Shown piece after piece: positions 28,123 through 40,222 of a stretch of DNA of 64,000 nucleotides (its first letter is position 1; the number at the start of each line of letters is the position of its first letter). The notes beneath the pieces were generated by a model. The model worked only from the letters and a program-made list of their open reading frames with translations. It ran no database searches and was not told where the DNA came from. Both the position numbers and the translations under genes were made by a program. The DNA is from Epiperipatus broadwayi (Eukaryota > Onychophora > Udeonychophora > Euonychophora > Peripatidae): positions 2,976,001-3,040,000 of the forward strand of contig JAQFVV010012535.1 in NCBI GenBank assembly GCA_028023455.1, in the 5' to 3' direction.

Positions 28123-28205
28123 GCGTTGGTTGCCTAGGGTTAACAAAGCTGCCTTCCAAGCAGCTGGCCCGGTTTGCTTCCTGATCAATGCATTTGACAT
28201 ATGAA
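28123..28205 (+). mobile_element. tRNA-Gly(TCC)-derived SINE (copy 1)
   Basis: The sequence follows tRNA-Gly(TCC) from GCGTTGGTTG through the anticodon arm GCTGCCTTCCAAGCAGC to CCGGTTTGC, and closes with CAATGC. The anticodon loop CTTCCAA reads TCC. The D-arm and T-arm are altered, and after the tRNA part comes a tail TTTGACATATGAAAAT shared with 61342-61352. A SINE is therefore more likely than a working tRNA gene. Confidence 0.75.
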
Positions 28206-29852
28206 AATATATATATATTTCCTTTGTTTCTACTTTATATTTCAGTAAGTTATCAGTTTCATTAGTTATTTTTAATGCCAAACCCTGAGAGCAGGCTATT
28301 AAAGCATTGAGAGAGCTAATAAGGTTGAGTACATTCTTTTTTTGCTTATGTTATGAATTTGATTTATTTAGTTATAAGGTGTTATTCCAAAAGCCAGTTT
28401 ATTAAGATATCAACAGCCAATAAAGTTGGACACAACCGAGAAAACTTCTTGTTCTTTATTTGTTTATTATATAATTAAGAGGCAATTTTTCTGTAATGAT
28501 GGTGATGGTGGAGTTTAAAATGAAATATAATACATATTGTAGCTCCATTATATAGTAATTTCTTGAATAAAAATTGGTTAAATAAATATTTACATGATGC
28601 AAAAATAGAATTACTTTTTGTCAAACATTTTCTTATTGCTTTTCAGTAACATAGAACTGAGTTTTGCAAAATTATTTTAAATTACCTTCAATTTTTAAGC
28701 TTATGTTTTTGAAAACAAACCAAAAATAGAAACTTAATGCAAAATAATTTTTATTTCACTCAACAAAAACAACAAAACAAATGACTATTGAATTATTTTG
28801 AGAAATTTATGAAGATTGTTATATCCATTACAGTATATATAAAACTACAAAACTGTACAGAAAAATGGCAAAACTTCAGCATCCTTTTGAATACATGATG
28901 ATGACAAAAGCTACATTGACTGGAATGTTGAAATGTTTTTAAAAGCCCAATTTCAACTATTGAATTGAAAAACTATTAAACAAAATTTGAATGCTATTAA
29001 AACAGTTTTAAAAATTTTTAAATTTTAATATTTTAGTTTAAATATTTATATAGTATGTACAAATAAATACATGTGTATATCTTTCATAATGTTTTCAATA
29101 TGTATATACGGTATATGCATACACCTATATATATTATAACTGGCCACCCAACTTGGGCCGATCTTTAATAAACCACCAGTACCCTGAGCAAATTTTTTCA
29201 AAAGGAAATATTCTTATCTATTTACATAAAACCGTATACATTAAATCTTATAAAAGTACTGCCAGAAAGAAATAGCACATATATTAAACACGAGAAAGTA
29301 TTAATAATTTTAAATTGTACTTTGTTAAAAAGAAAGTCAAGAGGTTGCAATTAATATGTTTTTTTTTTTTTGTTAATATATATTATGCTTTAACGTGTAT
29401 AGGCACGCACAGCCACATAAGTTTATGATTGAAATATAGTACCTTACGATGAGTACCTTTGGGAATTACTTCAGTGTAACCCTATGTATGCATTTCAATC
29501 AGTCATAAATAAGTTGGTGGTATTATAATTGTGCTGCAAATATACACGTATAAACCCATTATTTCATAAAACATATTTACCTCAATGCAACCTTCTTAAA
29601 TAAATAATTTATAAAATTTGCTTGTCATGCCATGTGTAAAAATAAAATGTATAAAAAAATAGAACTCTTGGGAGGAGGAGGTGTAAATGTGGATGGTCCT
29701 TAGGAAAATGATAGTAAACATTTTTTTTTTGTATATAGTCTTTATACTAACCGAATGTTTTGTAAATTTTTGTTAATCATGTACTGTAATTACTAACCCT
29801 AAGTAAAATATTTTTTTTTTTGTTTATTTTTTTTTAAGCAAGTTTACTGATA
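28206..29852. other. AT-rich non-coding DNA
   Basis: No gene. A short inverted repeat pairs about 29419-29440 with 29490-29512. Between the arms is TACCTTACGATGAGTA, which recurs inside both copies of the 2-kb repeat (about 31464 and 52624). Poly-T runs are frequent. Confidence 0.5.
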
Positions 29853-31985
29853 TGTAATGGGCACATATGGCGTTACATTATTTATTTTATTATTAAACAT
29901 GAAAAAAAATAAAAGTTTGCAAATAAAACTTCTTTTTTTTAAGAATTAAAAATTGAAAATTAAAATTCTATACTAAACTCATATATATTTAAAATTGCAC
30001 AGATGAGAAATTAAAAAAAAGAAACTTTATTAAAAAAAAAGAAAAAGTATTTTAAAACTAAATTGTCAGTAAAGATTTAAAGATAAAAATATATCTAAGT
30101 TTGTACAAAACAAATTAATTAATGTTATTGAAAAAATGAAAATGATTAATTTAATTAGTACAAGTGAACTAGCCCTTGGGCATTTAAATGTATAAGCAAT
30201 GGTCAGGTAGGAAAACAATAGAAACTAATGGCCAATGAAAAAAATCCATCAGGAAATTGGACCTCAATGGAAGGATCATCATCATCGATGATGTAATGTC
30301 CATTGGATCCTAAAGTTACATATAAAAGAAAAGTTTGGAAATAAAATAGTTAGTGAATAATTATTATTAAGAGAGGACTGAAATGTATTAAGTCGGAGAG
30401 TTGGAGGTGAAGGGATTGAAAGACGCACTTTCAATTCCTTCAGTTGTTATAAAAAAAAAAGGAAAATGAAACATCGCTTTTTTTAAAAGAGGACCACAGG
30501 ATCATTGGGGGATTTAACGATGAATAAATAAAATGGCCACAGAATACCAATCTCTTTAGGATAGCGTGGGACTTCATGTTCGCATGGCAAGCAATGGATA
30601 ACTAATGAACATTTCTAAAAATGTAAGCACGTTATGAACTTAAATGAATATTAATTTGAAAACACTAAGAACTTTAAAATATAAACTTTCCCAGTATTTA
30701 AAAAAAAATAGAAATAGATTTCTATCTGGCCAAACTAAATTATTTATTAATTCGTTATAATTTTATTTGATGTATTTTTTTTGTAAAATCATTTCCATTT
30801 ATTTATTTATTTATTTTTTGTTCTTTTAAGTTTTTATTATGATTTCTGTTTTTCATTAAATTAAATTATATAAATGTTAAACTTAAGTCGGGCATGAATG
30901 GCTATATAGATTTGTAAAGTTTTATTAGGGGAGGGTAATCTTAGGTTATTCATTTTGTAGTTGAATTGGGTCAATGGATTGGATATATTGGTGTAATTAG
31001 TAGATGTAGTACAAGATTCGCTACGGGCAGAATTGCTTTATACGCCGCACACTCTCATTTTGCCTATGGAAGGAATTATAAAATGGAGACCACAGTTCTT
31101 TTCTATGGAGTTTTTTTTATTATTATTGCTCTTCTTGTCAGATAGATATAGTATTCATATCTGACAAGAGGCAATTTCTTCTCTTAATCTAATGGTGCTG
31201 TCATATTCGTATTACATTGAACACATCAATATATCAAATGGATTGACGTTGGTTTAACTGCGAACTTTTGGCCTAAGGTTAAATTAGGGATAAAATATTT
31301 TCTTTTCAAATGCAATCTATGTAGTCTATTTATACTCGACACTCTAAATAAAAATGCATTAAATTTAAGTTGAGTATAGACGCTTGCATGGGTTCGTTAT
31401 CGGTTAATTATGTTTTTGTTTTTCATATTTGATCAAAATATATAGACATTCGGTAAATACTGATACCTTACGATGAGTATCTAAGATGTATTTATTTCAG
31501 ATGTCTTTTAAGTTATTGGTGTCTATGTGGCATCTTATGATGAATGCTAATGGGTTTCTTGTATTCCCTCTGCAATTGACGTTATCAATGACTTTATGTT
31601 TATTTTGAAATGTTTTTAACCGTGTAATCTATGTAACCGATCTATACTCAACATTATAAAACAAACTTTCATAAATCCATCTGTGCAAACTTATAAAAAT
31701 TAAAATGTAAACTTATAATATTATAAAAATTAATATGTAAATTTAAATTCTAAAATCAAGTTAAAATCCAAAGTAGAAGTTATTCGAAAATAATGCTAAA
31801 TTTTATATATATGTGCATAAATAAATGTTTGTGTGTTAATTACTGGCAGTGGCTTATTTTATTCTTTTTTTAAAAAGATTCTTAGATAAGAATTTATTAT
31901 AAAATATAAATCTCTGCTGTTCCATTGAGCTAGTGACAATAAGCTAATGACCGGAATCAAAATATATAAAATGAAGAAAACAAAT
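29853..31985 (+). repeat. 2-kb dispersed non-coding repeat, copy 1
   Basis: Aligns along its length with 51147-53155 in the same orientation, from TGTAATGGGCACATA to the ATCTCTGCTGTTCCA region, with indels and substitutions. No long open frame exists in either copy. Shared landmarks include a 14-bp hairpin GAAGGGATTGAAAG with a 5-base loop (about 30408-30440), ATTCGCTACGGGCAGAAT, GCATTAAATTTAAGTTGAGT, and three CTATACTC-type motifs. No terminal inverted repeats or target duplications are obvious, so it may be a segmental duplication or a non-autonomous element. Confidence 0.8.
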
Positions 31986-33234
31986 TTTTTTTTTGACTTA
32001 CGTATCTGCATACTATATAAATTTTTCTAGGTTCAAATGCCTAGATGGCGCCCTTGTAGTGCAGATTACGTTAAGTCCCTTATTCCGGATCGTTATAATA
32101 TATATATAACCATTAGAAACCAGTCAACACTTATACAAACCCAATAGAGATAACAATCAACAATTTCAAAATGTTGTCAAGGCAACCTCCTTTTAACAAT
32201 AATGGGAAATCCCACATATATATATATATTAAAAATGTTAGTTGCCTACATTTAGCATTTTTAATATTTACAAATGTTTTTTTATTGCACATGAATTTCC
32301 AAATTCTTGCTGTGGCTTTGAATCAATAATTATGAAGTTTATTATTTTGTACATTAAAACACTAACAAAAGAATAAATATAGTTATAATTTTTTTTTACT
32401 ATAATAATATTGTAGTAATAAACGTTTTTTTAGAAAAGCAACAAATATACAGACTATTTCAGTACCTGATCTTCCATTTTTATAGTGAAATGGCATGAAG
32501 TTGTTATCTATAAAAAGTAGTTTATATAGTATATTTACATACTTTTGATATCATAAATAAAATAATATATTAAATCTTTTAAACACACTGAAAGTTTCAT
32601 GGTCATGGCTTTTAAGATGCAGTTAGACAAACAGAGTAAGAAGTAAAATTTTAATGAACAATCCATAGGATTGTAAGATATCCTAAAGAAAAAGGCTCCA
32701 TACCCATAGCTACTCACATTAATGTTGCAAAAAGCATTTACAGTATAAAACAGGAATTTTGTATAAAAAGCATTTTTAAAGTTCAAATAGATATTTAGTT
32801 TATAAAGTTAAAATATTATTATATTTATATATTTTTGTCCAAATAAATCTGGAGAACTATTTCACAATAATTTAACAAATTCCCTTGTTATTTGGTGCAA
32901 TGTTAGGATAGCAGGCCCTGGACCTCGAAATTTTTGGATTGAAGCTAAGATCTATCACGTTTGGAGCTTACATTTTTTATGAAATTCCAAGTAATAAACA
33001 AATCTGATTATTTTGTTTATTTATTTTTAGTGAAATAAACATTGAATGAAAATAAATTGTTCCATTAGGCATTTTTGATTTGGGTAGTGAACATGTAAAT
33101 AGATATATCGAAATATATCGATACCAGATAAAATCTAAAAAAAAAAGGATATTTTTTAGAGTTCAAGGAAATATTTTAGAAACATTTTCATAAATTGCAA
33201 ATATACATTAAAATATTTTATATATTTAATTATA
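31986..33234. other. AT-rich non-coding DNA
   Basis: Apart from the dispersed repeat at 32095-32230 nothing is recognised. The minus-strand open frame at 32535-32786 has no domain and does not resemble the missing Ebony C-terminus. Confidence 0.45.
32095..32230 (+). repeat. Dispersed repeat with X-box-like palindrome
   Basis: Begins in a (TA)n, then CAGTCAACACTTATACAAAC, then CAACAATTTCAAAATGTTG, and carries GTTGTCAAGGCAAC at 32173-32186, followed by a GGGAAATCCCA block and a (TA)n. It matches 61745-61860 read on the minus strand, and shares the core with 15516, 50665 and 51024. Confidence 0.7.
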
Positions 33235-33361
33235 TAAATAATATTCATAAGGCTGTAGCCTCAATCACATGCGTATAAAATACGATAGTAGGGACCTCTA
33301 CATGTCTTAAACCACATGCTTACGCATGTGATTGAGGCTACAGCCTTATGAATATTATTTA
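33235..33361. repeat. Perfect 41-bp inverted repeat with 45-bp loop
   Basis: Arms 33235-33275 and 33321-33361 are exact reverse complements (core GGCTGTAGCCTCAATCACAT). The loop is unrelated sequence. It lies about 0.5 kb beyond the Ebony-like splice donor and so inside the predicted intron. A young MITE is the simplest reading; a hairpin in the pre-mRNA is a consequence either way. Confidence 0.9.
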
Positions 33362-33849
33362 CGTAATGTGCGTTTAAATAAATTTATAATTACATATTTA
33401 ATTATATTATATTTCAAGATAAATTACTGCTAGTGTTAATCATTAATTCAAAAGTAATACATTTAGATCTGTATATCAGTGTTCATTTTGATGACCCTGT
33501 TAAGATCTAAAAAAGAACAAACAATATACTATAAAAAATGCTCAATTTTTACATTCTTTTATAAGTTTCTTTAAAGCTATAGGCGTATATTAATGTTTTA
33601 AGTTAGTTCTATGACTCTACTATGAATATGTGATGTAATGTATAGGTATAATAATTTCTGACCAGATAAACAACAATTAGTAATCATTAGTGTTGTATGA
33701 AAAACAGAAAATTAATACTTAGTGCATGCAGAAATACAACGCACATATTTATATGCAGTCAATATTATTTGAAAAGTTTTTGAAACATTTATCATCTTTT
33801 TAGTGCGGTGTACTCAATAACACACAAAAACAAACACACACACACATTA
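33362..33849. other. Start of predicted intron of the Ebony-like gene
   Basis: AT-rich non-coding DNA ending in a short (CA)n near 33833-33845. No exon is visible here on the minus strand. Confidence 0.45.
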
Positions 33850-33850
33850 G

Positions 33851-33860
33851 CTTACCTGTG
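33851..33860 (-). promoter_or_regulatory. 5' splice site of the Ebony-like exon
   Basis: The minus strand reads ACACAG|GTAAGC, a near-perfect donor (exon ends at 33856, intron starts at 33855). It falls exactly after the Gln of PLTQ. In Drosophila Ebony the matching motif TTN-SPLTQ is followed by about 45 more residues. The stop two codons past the donor (33847-33849) would then be intronic. Confidence 0.75.
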
Positions 33861-36276
33861 TTAAAGGATTCACATTAGTTGTCAAAATTCCTAAAAACTT
33901 ATTAGATTTTGCAAAATTGACATTCTCAGTTTCCAATAATTTCACAACTTCAATACTTTCCTGAGCACTCAAAGTTGGTTTTGCACCTACTATAAAATTA
34001 TAAAAATACTTTCCTTTTTCTTTAGGAAGTAAATTTTTGACAGGACTTTCAACATCAAGCACTAAACCCATAAGTGGAACAATACAAGGTGGTAAGATCA
34101 TTTCTGTTGGCTCTTCAACCACATCAAAATTAGTAGATATACCAACTAATTCCGAATCTTTTAGCAATCCATAGGAGTAACCATCATTGTTAAATTGCTC
34201 CCAAAATTGCTCTATAAAAATGTAGTAATCTTGCCAATTTAATTTTTCCGTAGTCAGAAACTGTTCTGGAACGCCTTTATAAAAGAATGAATCGGCCAAT
34301 AGTTTTAAACCTTGGTCTTTCTCTATTTCAGTGAAAGGAATAAATCTATATTTAGTCTGATCTATTGTCAGGAAAGGATTTTTAAGATTGTCTAGTAAAA
34401 GAACAGGTTTTAATTTTAAAGCAATCTCTTTTAAACTTTTAGAATTTAAGAATTCAGCAATGGGAATTTCCAAACCTTCTTGTAATAACAACCACACGGT
34501 TTCAATTGAGTTTATTGAATTACCTCCAATATCAAAAAAACTGGCATTAACGTTGTTTACATTTGCTTTTATAATTTGAGATAGGACACTTAATAAAATC
34601 TTTTCAGTATCACTGATTTCTTCATTTACAGTATTTTTATAAATTTGCATGATGTCATTTTCATATTTATTAATTAATGTAACTCGATCTACTTTTCCAT
34701 TAACTAATAGTGGAATTGCTTCAATTTCTAACAATATGGGCACCATATATGGTGGCACACTCTGACGTAGAGATGCTGAAACTTGATCTTTAGAAATTGT
34801 GGAATTAATGGCTACATAATAAACTAATAATTTTTGATCTAGTTGATTTGGTTTATAAATAAGTGCAACACAATCTTCTACTCCATGAATAAACCGTACA
34901 CAGTTTTCTAACTCAGTCAAGTCAATTGCATTTCCTCTTATTTTTATCTTTGAATCTGTTCTTCCTTCAAAAATAAGTATTCCATTAACAATTTTGCCCA
35001 AGTCGTTTGTTTTGTATAATGTTTGATGATCTTGGGTATTTGTTAATACATTTTTAAAAAATCCTTCATTATTGGAATCAATATATCCAGCTGCAACATT
35101 TAAACCACTTACATAAATTTCCCCAACTTCACCAGATGGTGTGAGATTCATATTATCAGAAAAAAGATATATGGTTGTGTTAAAAATAGGTTTACCTATA
35201 GGAACTTTATTTCCAAAAGTTTCTAAATTAGCTTCTTCAGCATTTTTAAAAGTCATATATGTAACGTCAGCCATTACTTCTGAGCTTCCATAATAGTTTG
35301 ATATAATATGGCCCGTTGGATAATATTCAAAAAAATTAGATAATAAATCTTTGGGAAAAATTTCACCACTGCATACAAAATATTTTAATTTAGGAAGTCT
35401 AGGTTTTATGGGTGAGATCTGAAAATATACCAACAAAGAGCGAAGTAATGTTGGAACCAAAGCGATTCTTGTAACTTGTTTTTCTTCTAAAATTTGAACG
35501 AGTAATTCTGGATTTAAAACTGTACTTTTTGGAATTATTACAATAGATATACCTTTTAGAAGATTACCGAATATTTCAGATATGGAGTCTATAAACGTTA
35601 ATGCCGTTTTAAAACAACCAACATCATTTCCCTCAAATGGAAAAGTTTTCCACTGCCACTGTAGTCTATTCATAACAACTTTATGGGGAAGCTTTACACC
35701 TTTTGGTACTCCAGTACTTCCAGATGTATATAAAACACATGCCAACTTTGTTTCTTTATTAGTGACTAAAATTTCTTCATTTACATATAGGTTATTAAAA
35801 GATAATTTTTCCGACTGATATAAAAGTTGATGAATACAATACGTAGGTATCGAATTATTATTTATATTCAAATCCAGTTTTTCATTGCTTGAATCTATTA
35901 TAATGCACAAAGGCTTTGCTTGTTCTAGAATATACACAATTCGAGATGAGGGAAATGCAATATCTAAAGGTAAATAAGCTATTCCAAGTTTTAAAATTGC
36001 AAACAGTGAAATAATTTGTTGACTGCACGGCTTCATCAAAACAGCAATGGTTTTGTTCTCGGATGTATTTAAAACTATTTTATCTAATAGTAAACGTGCT
36101 ACCTGATTTGCTTTTCTATTAAGTTGTTCAAAACTGAATGATGTTTCAGAGATCAATGCAAGTTTGTCTTTAGAAATGATTCCAGCTTCCAATAAATTTT
36201 CAAAATATCGGTGAAGTTCTAGATTCTTTAAAAGAGGCACAGTTTCTCCCAATAGAATGCTTTGAGATGAGTTCAT
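33856..36276 (-). CDS. Ebony-like beta-alanyl amine synthase (NRPS), large first coding exon
   Basis: This exon encodes 807 residues of a homologue of Drosophila Ebony (879 aa). Ebony activates beta-alanine as an adenylate, loads it on a carrier domain and joins it to biogenic amines such as dopamine or histamine. Adenylation domain, about 30-540: A3 LYTSGSTGVPKG (182-193), FIDSI with Asp230 in the substrate pocket, NYYGSSEV (327-334), GEIYVSGLNVAAGY (385-398), YKTND (421-425), GRTDSKIKIRG (438-448), and the catalytic-lysine motif LVNGKVDR (K528). Carrier domain: FFDIGGNS with Ser587 for phosphopantetheine. Residues 640-807 match the acetyltransferase-like amine-selecting domain, ending at GILTTNVNPLTQ. 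The identical phrase RLQWQW after the A3 loop is typical of Ebony. The ATG lies 17 bp inside the exon after a 3' splice site. The C-terminal 45 or so residues must come from another exon. No signal peptide or membrane segment is seen. The substrate is inferred from the family. Confidence 0.9.
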
Positions 36277-36289
36277 TTTGAATGAAAAA

Positions 36290-36306
36290 AAATCTGTAAA
36301 TAAATA
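36290..36306 (-). promoter_or_regulatory. 3' splice site upstream of the Ebony-like start codon
   Basis: The minus strand reads TATTTATTTACAG|ATTTTTTTTCATTCAAAATG. The intron would end at 36294 and the exon start at 36293, giving 17 bp of 5' UTR before the ATG. It implies at least one upstream non-coding exon, so the promoter lies further up (higher coordinates). No in-frame coding extension upstream of the ATG is apparent. Confidence 0.6.
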
Positions 36307-38875
36307 TATATTAATTAGAAGATTTTTTTTACGAACTATATAGATGTAAGTATTGAAAATATAAGGACATTTTTATGTATTTATGCAAGTAATGTTTAGA
36401 AGTAATGTTTAGATGGGAACGATTGTTGAAACAATTGGTTAAAACTGGCGATTGCAAACTGAAATATCATCTAGGATTAATATTTTTGTCTGCCCTTTAA
36501 AAATGAAAAAACTCTTAACTAAAGATTCTCATTGTTATAAAAGTTATAAATCACATACAATAATTATAAATACTACTGCGAACATTTGAAATGAAATCTG
36601 AAATATTTGTAAGGTACTAACAACTTAAATTTATAATATTACTAAAAAAACAATTTATTTGCGTTATATATTTCATTCATACAAATAAAGTAAAATCAAA
36701 ATAACAGAGTTAGCATGCATTCCAGAATTAAATAACAAAATTAGCACACACATACATATACAAAAATAAAATATCTTAATTATTAATTACATAAAAGATA
36801 AAATAAATGAAAGACAATAAATGGAAATTCATTAATGTCTTTTTTTTCTAACAATTTAAAAGTGTTTTGCCATGATAGCTAGCTTTAACTTAATTGTATA
36901 CTCATATAAATTCATGAATGATTACTCTGGATATATAATGCAATATCTATTATCAGCTATTAACACAGTTATTTAGCAGGCATTTTATTATTTTTACAGC
37001 TTTATATTAAATATTTAGATTGCAGATAATGGTAGGCATAATTTTTTTGTAGGTAGGTATAAGCTATAAATTACCTAGATATTATGGCCATTCAGATTAA
37101 AGTTTAGGCAGTTAATAATTTATCACCAAAGATGGCTACATGTTCATGGCTTGAGCTGATGCATATTTAGGCCAAATTAGCCATACATATTTCTTTACAA
37201 TACACAAAGCCATGAATAAATAGTTTTTTCTTTTTGTTTAGTCACAATTTATACATAAAGATATCTTTCTGTCCAATGCAAAAACAGATCTGAGTGAGTA
37301 AAACTTATATTTTATGGATAGTCCTCTCAAAAAGTGCTGTTCTCACCAGTAGTAGCATTTAAATACCCATGTCCCAAATAAAGAATGCCACCATCATTTT
37401 TTGGTTTAAACATTCAAAGAATTCATAACACGTATTCTTAGTTTAATTAATATCAAATAATAGATTTCTAAATCCTTTTTTTAAAATATCTACTTTCCTG
37501 ATAACAAAATCTAATCAAGTTTTTTTTAAAAATTATATGGATTAAATTTATTTAAATATATTTTAAAAAGTTTTATTATTTTTACATATTTATTTTTTTA
37601 ATCTAAGTAACACAATCCAATATTATATAAATGTTATACATGTATATAATTATCAGTATATTCTAAAAGTGCACTATTGAATGTATCTAGATTCATCATT
37701 ATTGATAAATAATAAATACATCCCCACGCATGAATACAATCATTCTTTTGAATAATAACAATTTGTATTATTTCATTTGACGATTATCACTCTGTTGATT
37801 TTATATTGTAAATGGGAGGGTCAAATGTGTTGCTGAACGACCATCTTTTGGGCTCTGGTCAGAGCACTGCTATATTGAATATAAATTATATTTAAATAAA
37901 TATGAATTTAAACATATGCATGGCTACTCATTATTAAATTCTTCCTAATAAATCATTTATTAATAAATCAGCCGTATTAAATAAATAAATTTGTTAAATA
38001 CTTTTTGAGAATTTAAATATTTTTTATTTATGCAATATACATATTATATACTAGTAATACTAGAAAAGACTTTTGAAAAACAACTATTTTAAATTAAGCT
38101 GAAAAAAAATTAAATAATGAGTAATTTTAACATGGTAGAGTAACCAAACATAAAAACATACTTATTTAAAAAGAAAATGTTTCAACGTTCTGTTTAATGC
38201 AACCACAAGCAGATAACTTTAATAAATTTAAAACGGTTGGAATATTTGCAATTAAGTATAACTTATTCTTTTTAAATATTCTAGCTAATTTTAAACTCAC
38301 TAGAAAAACAACTCAGGAAAGCATTGATTGTAGTAAATGGATTCTACTGGAATAAAATCGTAATCTAAAATAAAATAGAATACTAATAAAATTATCATAT
38401 TTATTAAGATAACGACAAAAAAAAATAGTGATTAGTTTGTTCTTTTTACCCTTAGTATTTTAATTTATATTTTATCTATAGATAAAATCAAAATAATTTA
38501 AGATTATTATTATAAAAATATATATTATATTAGATAGATTAAGTTTTGCTGTTATTAATAATGAAGTGAATTGAAATTAATATTTGTATTCGTGATCAAA
38601 AAATTAATGCACTTTATTATTAATAATAAAGTACAAATTTTAGTTGGTTAAATTATTTTAAATTTTGTACTTTTTTAAATTTTTATATAAATTTAAATAT
38701 TTAAATGCTAATTAAAAAATTGGTCAATATAACATTTTTAGAGACCTTTGTTTTAAAGCTCCTTATATTTATTTAGTTAAAGTAGAAAAAAATGTGGAAA
38801 ATATTGAGCTATTATATATGAAAATTTTTAGTCTTTTACTACAAGCATTGCCATAATATGATGTCAGAGAAGTAA
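36307..38875. other. AT-rich non-coding DNA upstream of the Ebony-like exon
   Basis: Likely intron or 5' flank of the minus-strand gene. I cannot pick out a first exon, TATA box or CpG island. No element ends are recognised. Confidence 0.45.
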
Positions 38876-38926
38876 AGTGGTTAGCATAGCTGCCTTCCAA
38901 GCAGCTGGCCTGGGTTCACTTTGACA
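38876..38926 (+). mobile_element. tRNA-Gly(TCC)-derived SINE, truncated (copy 2)
   Basis: Retains AGTGGTTAGCATAGCTGCC, the TCC anticodon loop, and CAGCTGGCCTGGGTTCACTT, then jumps to the family tail TTGACAAC. The acceptor stem 5' strand is lost. The anticodon arm is identical to the copy at 28123. Confidence 0.7.
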
Positions 38927-39326
38927 ACTTTACCGTGGTTATAATTTAGAAATTTTAATGCAGATAAAAAGTAGTTATTATTAAATATGATAATTTGAGC
39001 TTAACACAGTTGACTAATAAGTTTGGAGTTCTCCAAAATAGCAATCCTAGAAATCTTCAGGTTACATTAACTGTTTAATGATTAACCAAAATTATCATCA
39101 TCTACAGAAAGAAGACAAAACTAAAATGAATTTTAAATAACTATTGCAAAGCAAAGCATATCCACTTTTCTACACCACATAGGTGAAATGAAAGAATTTT
39201 AAGTGTTTCCATCTTTCAGATAATGAGAATTTTTGGAGATTGTTCATTTTTATATTATCTTTTATTTAAAAGCAACAAGATGTAATATATGACAAAACAA
39301 AACCAACTTTATATTCTAGTATATTT
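38927..39326. other. AT-rich spacer
   Basis: Nothing recognised between the SINE fragment and the mariner relic. Confidence 0.4.
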
Positions 39327-40222
39327 ATGAAGGGGGACACAAAACTAACTGGAATCATGTGAGCCTATTGTAGTATATGCTTATGCTGCAACATACCTAT
39401 TACAGGTACCTTCTGCATCAATCTGCCAAATAACATCACCATGTATAATCATGGTGCAACATAGCACATATTTTTGTAAAATGTATTTCACTCATATGTC
39501 AATTTTTGTAATGGCTGAAAAGTTGGAACACCTGGAATTCTATTTTCTTTTATAAAAAATGACAAAGAAAATGGTTGTAATGCTTGAAACAGATAACAAC
39601 AAAGCTGATCTCAGAAAAATACAAGTTTATGAGTGGTTTAAGGAAAGTGTCAAATTTATCACACCCCTAAAAAGTACATTGGTTGAAGTCTAATGTTAAA
39701 AACAATGCTGATTTTTTTTATGCAAACAACATTTTTTTTTCAGAATGAGTTCATAATGGTTAGTCATTTTATCTACAATTTCTGAAATATTGATGTGATG
39801 TGGTAAAACATAAACATTTAATTTTGTGACAAAATGAGGAATGCAAGCTTCACCCCAACAAAATTTCAGCTCACAAAGCCTTGAGTATGAAACACTTTTT
39901 AATTCAATTTCGCATGGCCAAACTTATTCATCAATCATATTCTCTTAATCTCACTTCAAATGGCACTGCCATTTTTGTTATTCTCTCAAATGAAAAAAAT
40001 GCTTCAAAAATGTTTTTTTGAAGACTTAGATATGATAAAAAAAAAATCAGGCATTAAAAGATATCACTTTGCAAGTATTTCTGTACTACTTTGAAAAGTG
40101 AAAGATACATTTACGCTTGTGTATTGCATTAAATTGACCATAATTCGAAGATTAAATTTATAACACTTAAAAATAAATAAAGTTTTTTATTATAAAATTC
40201 TTTTTACTTTTGGGTACCCACT
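39327..40222 (+). pseudogene. mariner transposon relic (irritans-like)
   Basis: Ends resemble irritans-type mariner repeats: AGGGGGACACAAAACT at 39331 and, reversed, GTGGGTACCCAAAAGT ending near 40221, with TA next to each end. Broken frames read MAEKLE then QVYEWFKE, matching the mariner helix-turn-helix region. Later comes HPNKISAHKALSMKHFL followed by SYSLNLT, which corresponds to the HDNAPAH-A and YSPDLAP motifs of the D,D34D catalytic domain. At under 0.9 kb the transposase is internally deleted and full of stops. It is in the flank upstream of the Ebony-like gene. Confidence 0.8.

Noticed and set aside
28123-28191. A functional tRNA-Gly(TCC) gene
   Set aside because: D-arm and T-arm are damaged and it carries the same 3' tail as other dispersed copies, so it is a SINE.
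33847-33855. Val-Ser-stop as the true C-terminus of the Ebony-like protein
   Set aside because: These codons lie past a near-consensus splice donor, and the protein stops short of the family's usual end.
34388-35818. Plus-strand open frames opposite the Ebony-like exon
   Set aside because: Antisense shadows of a well-supported coding exon.
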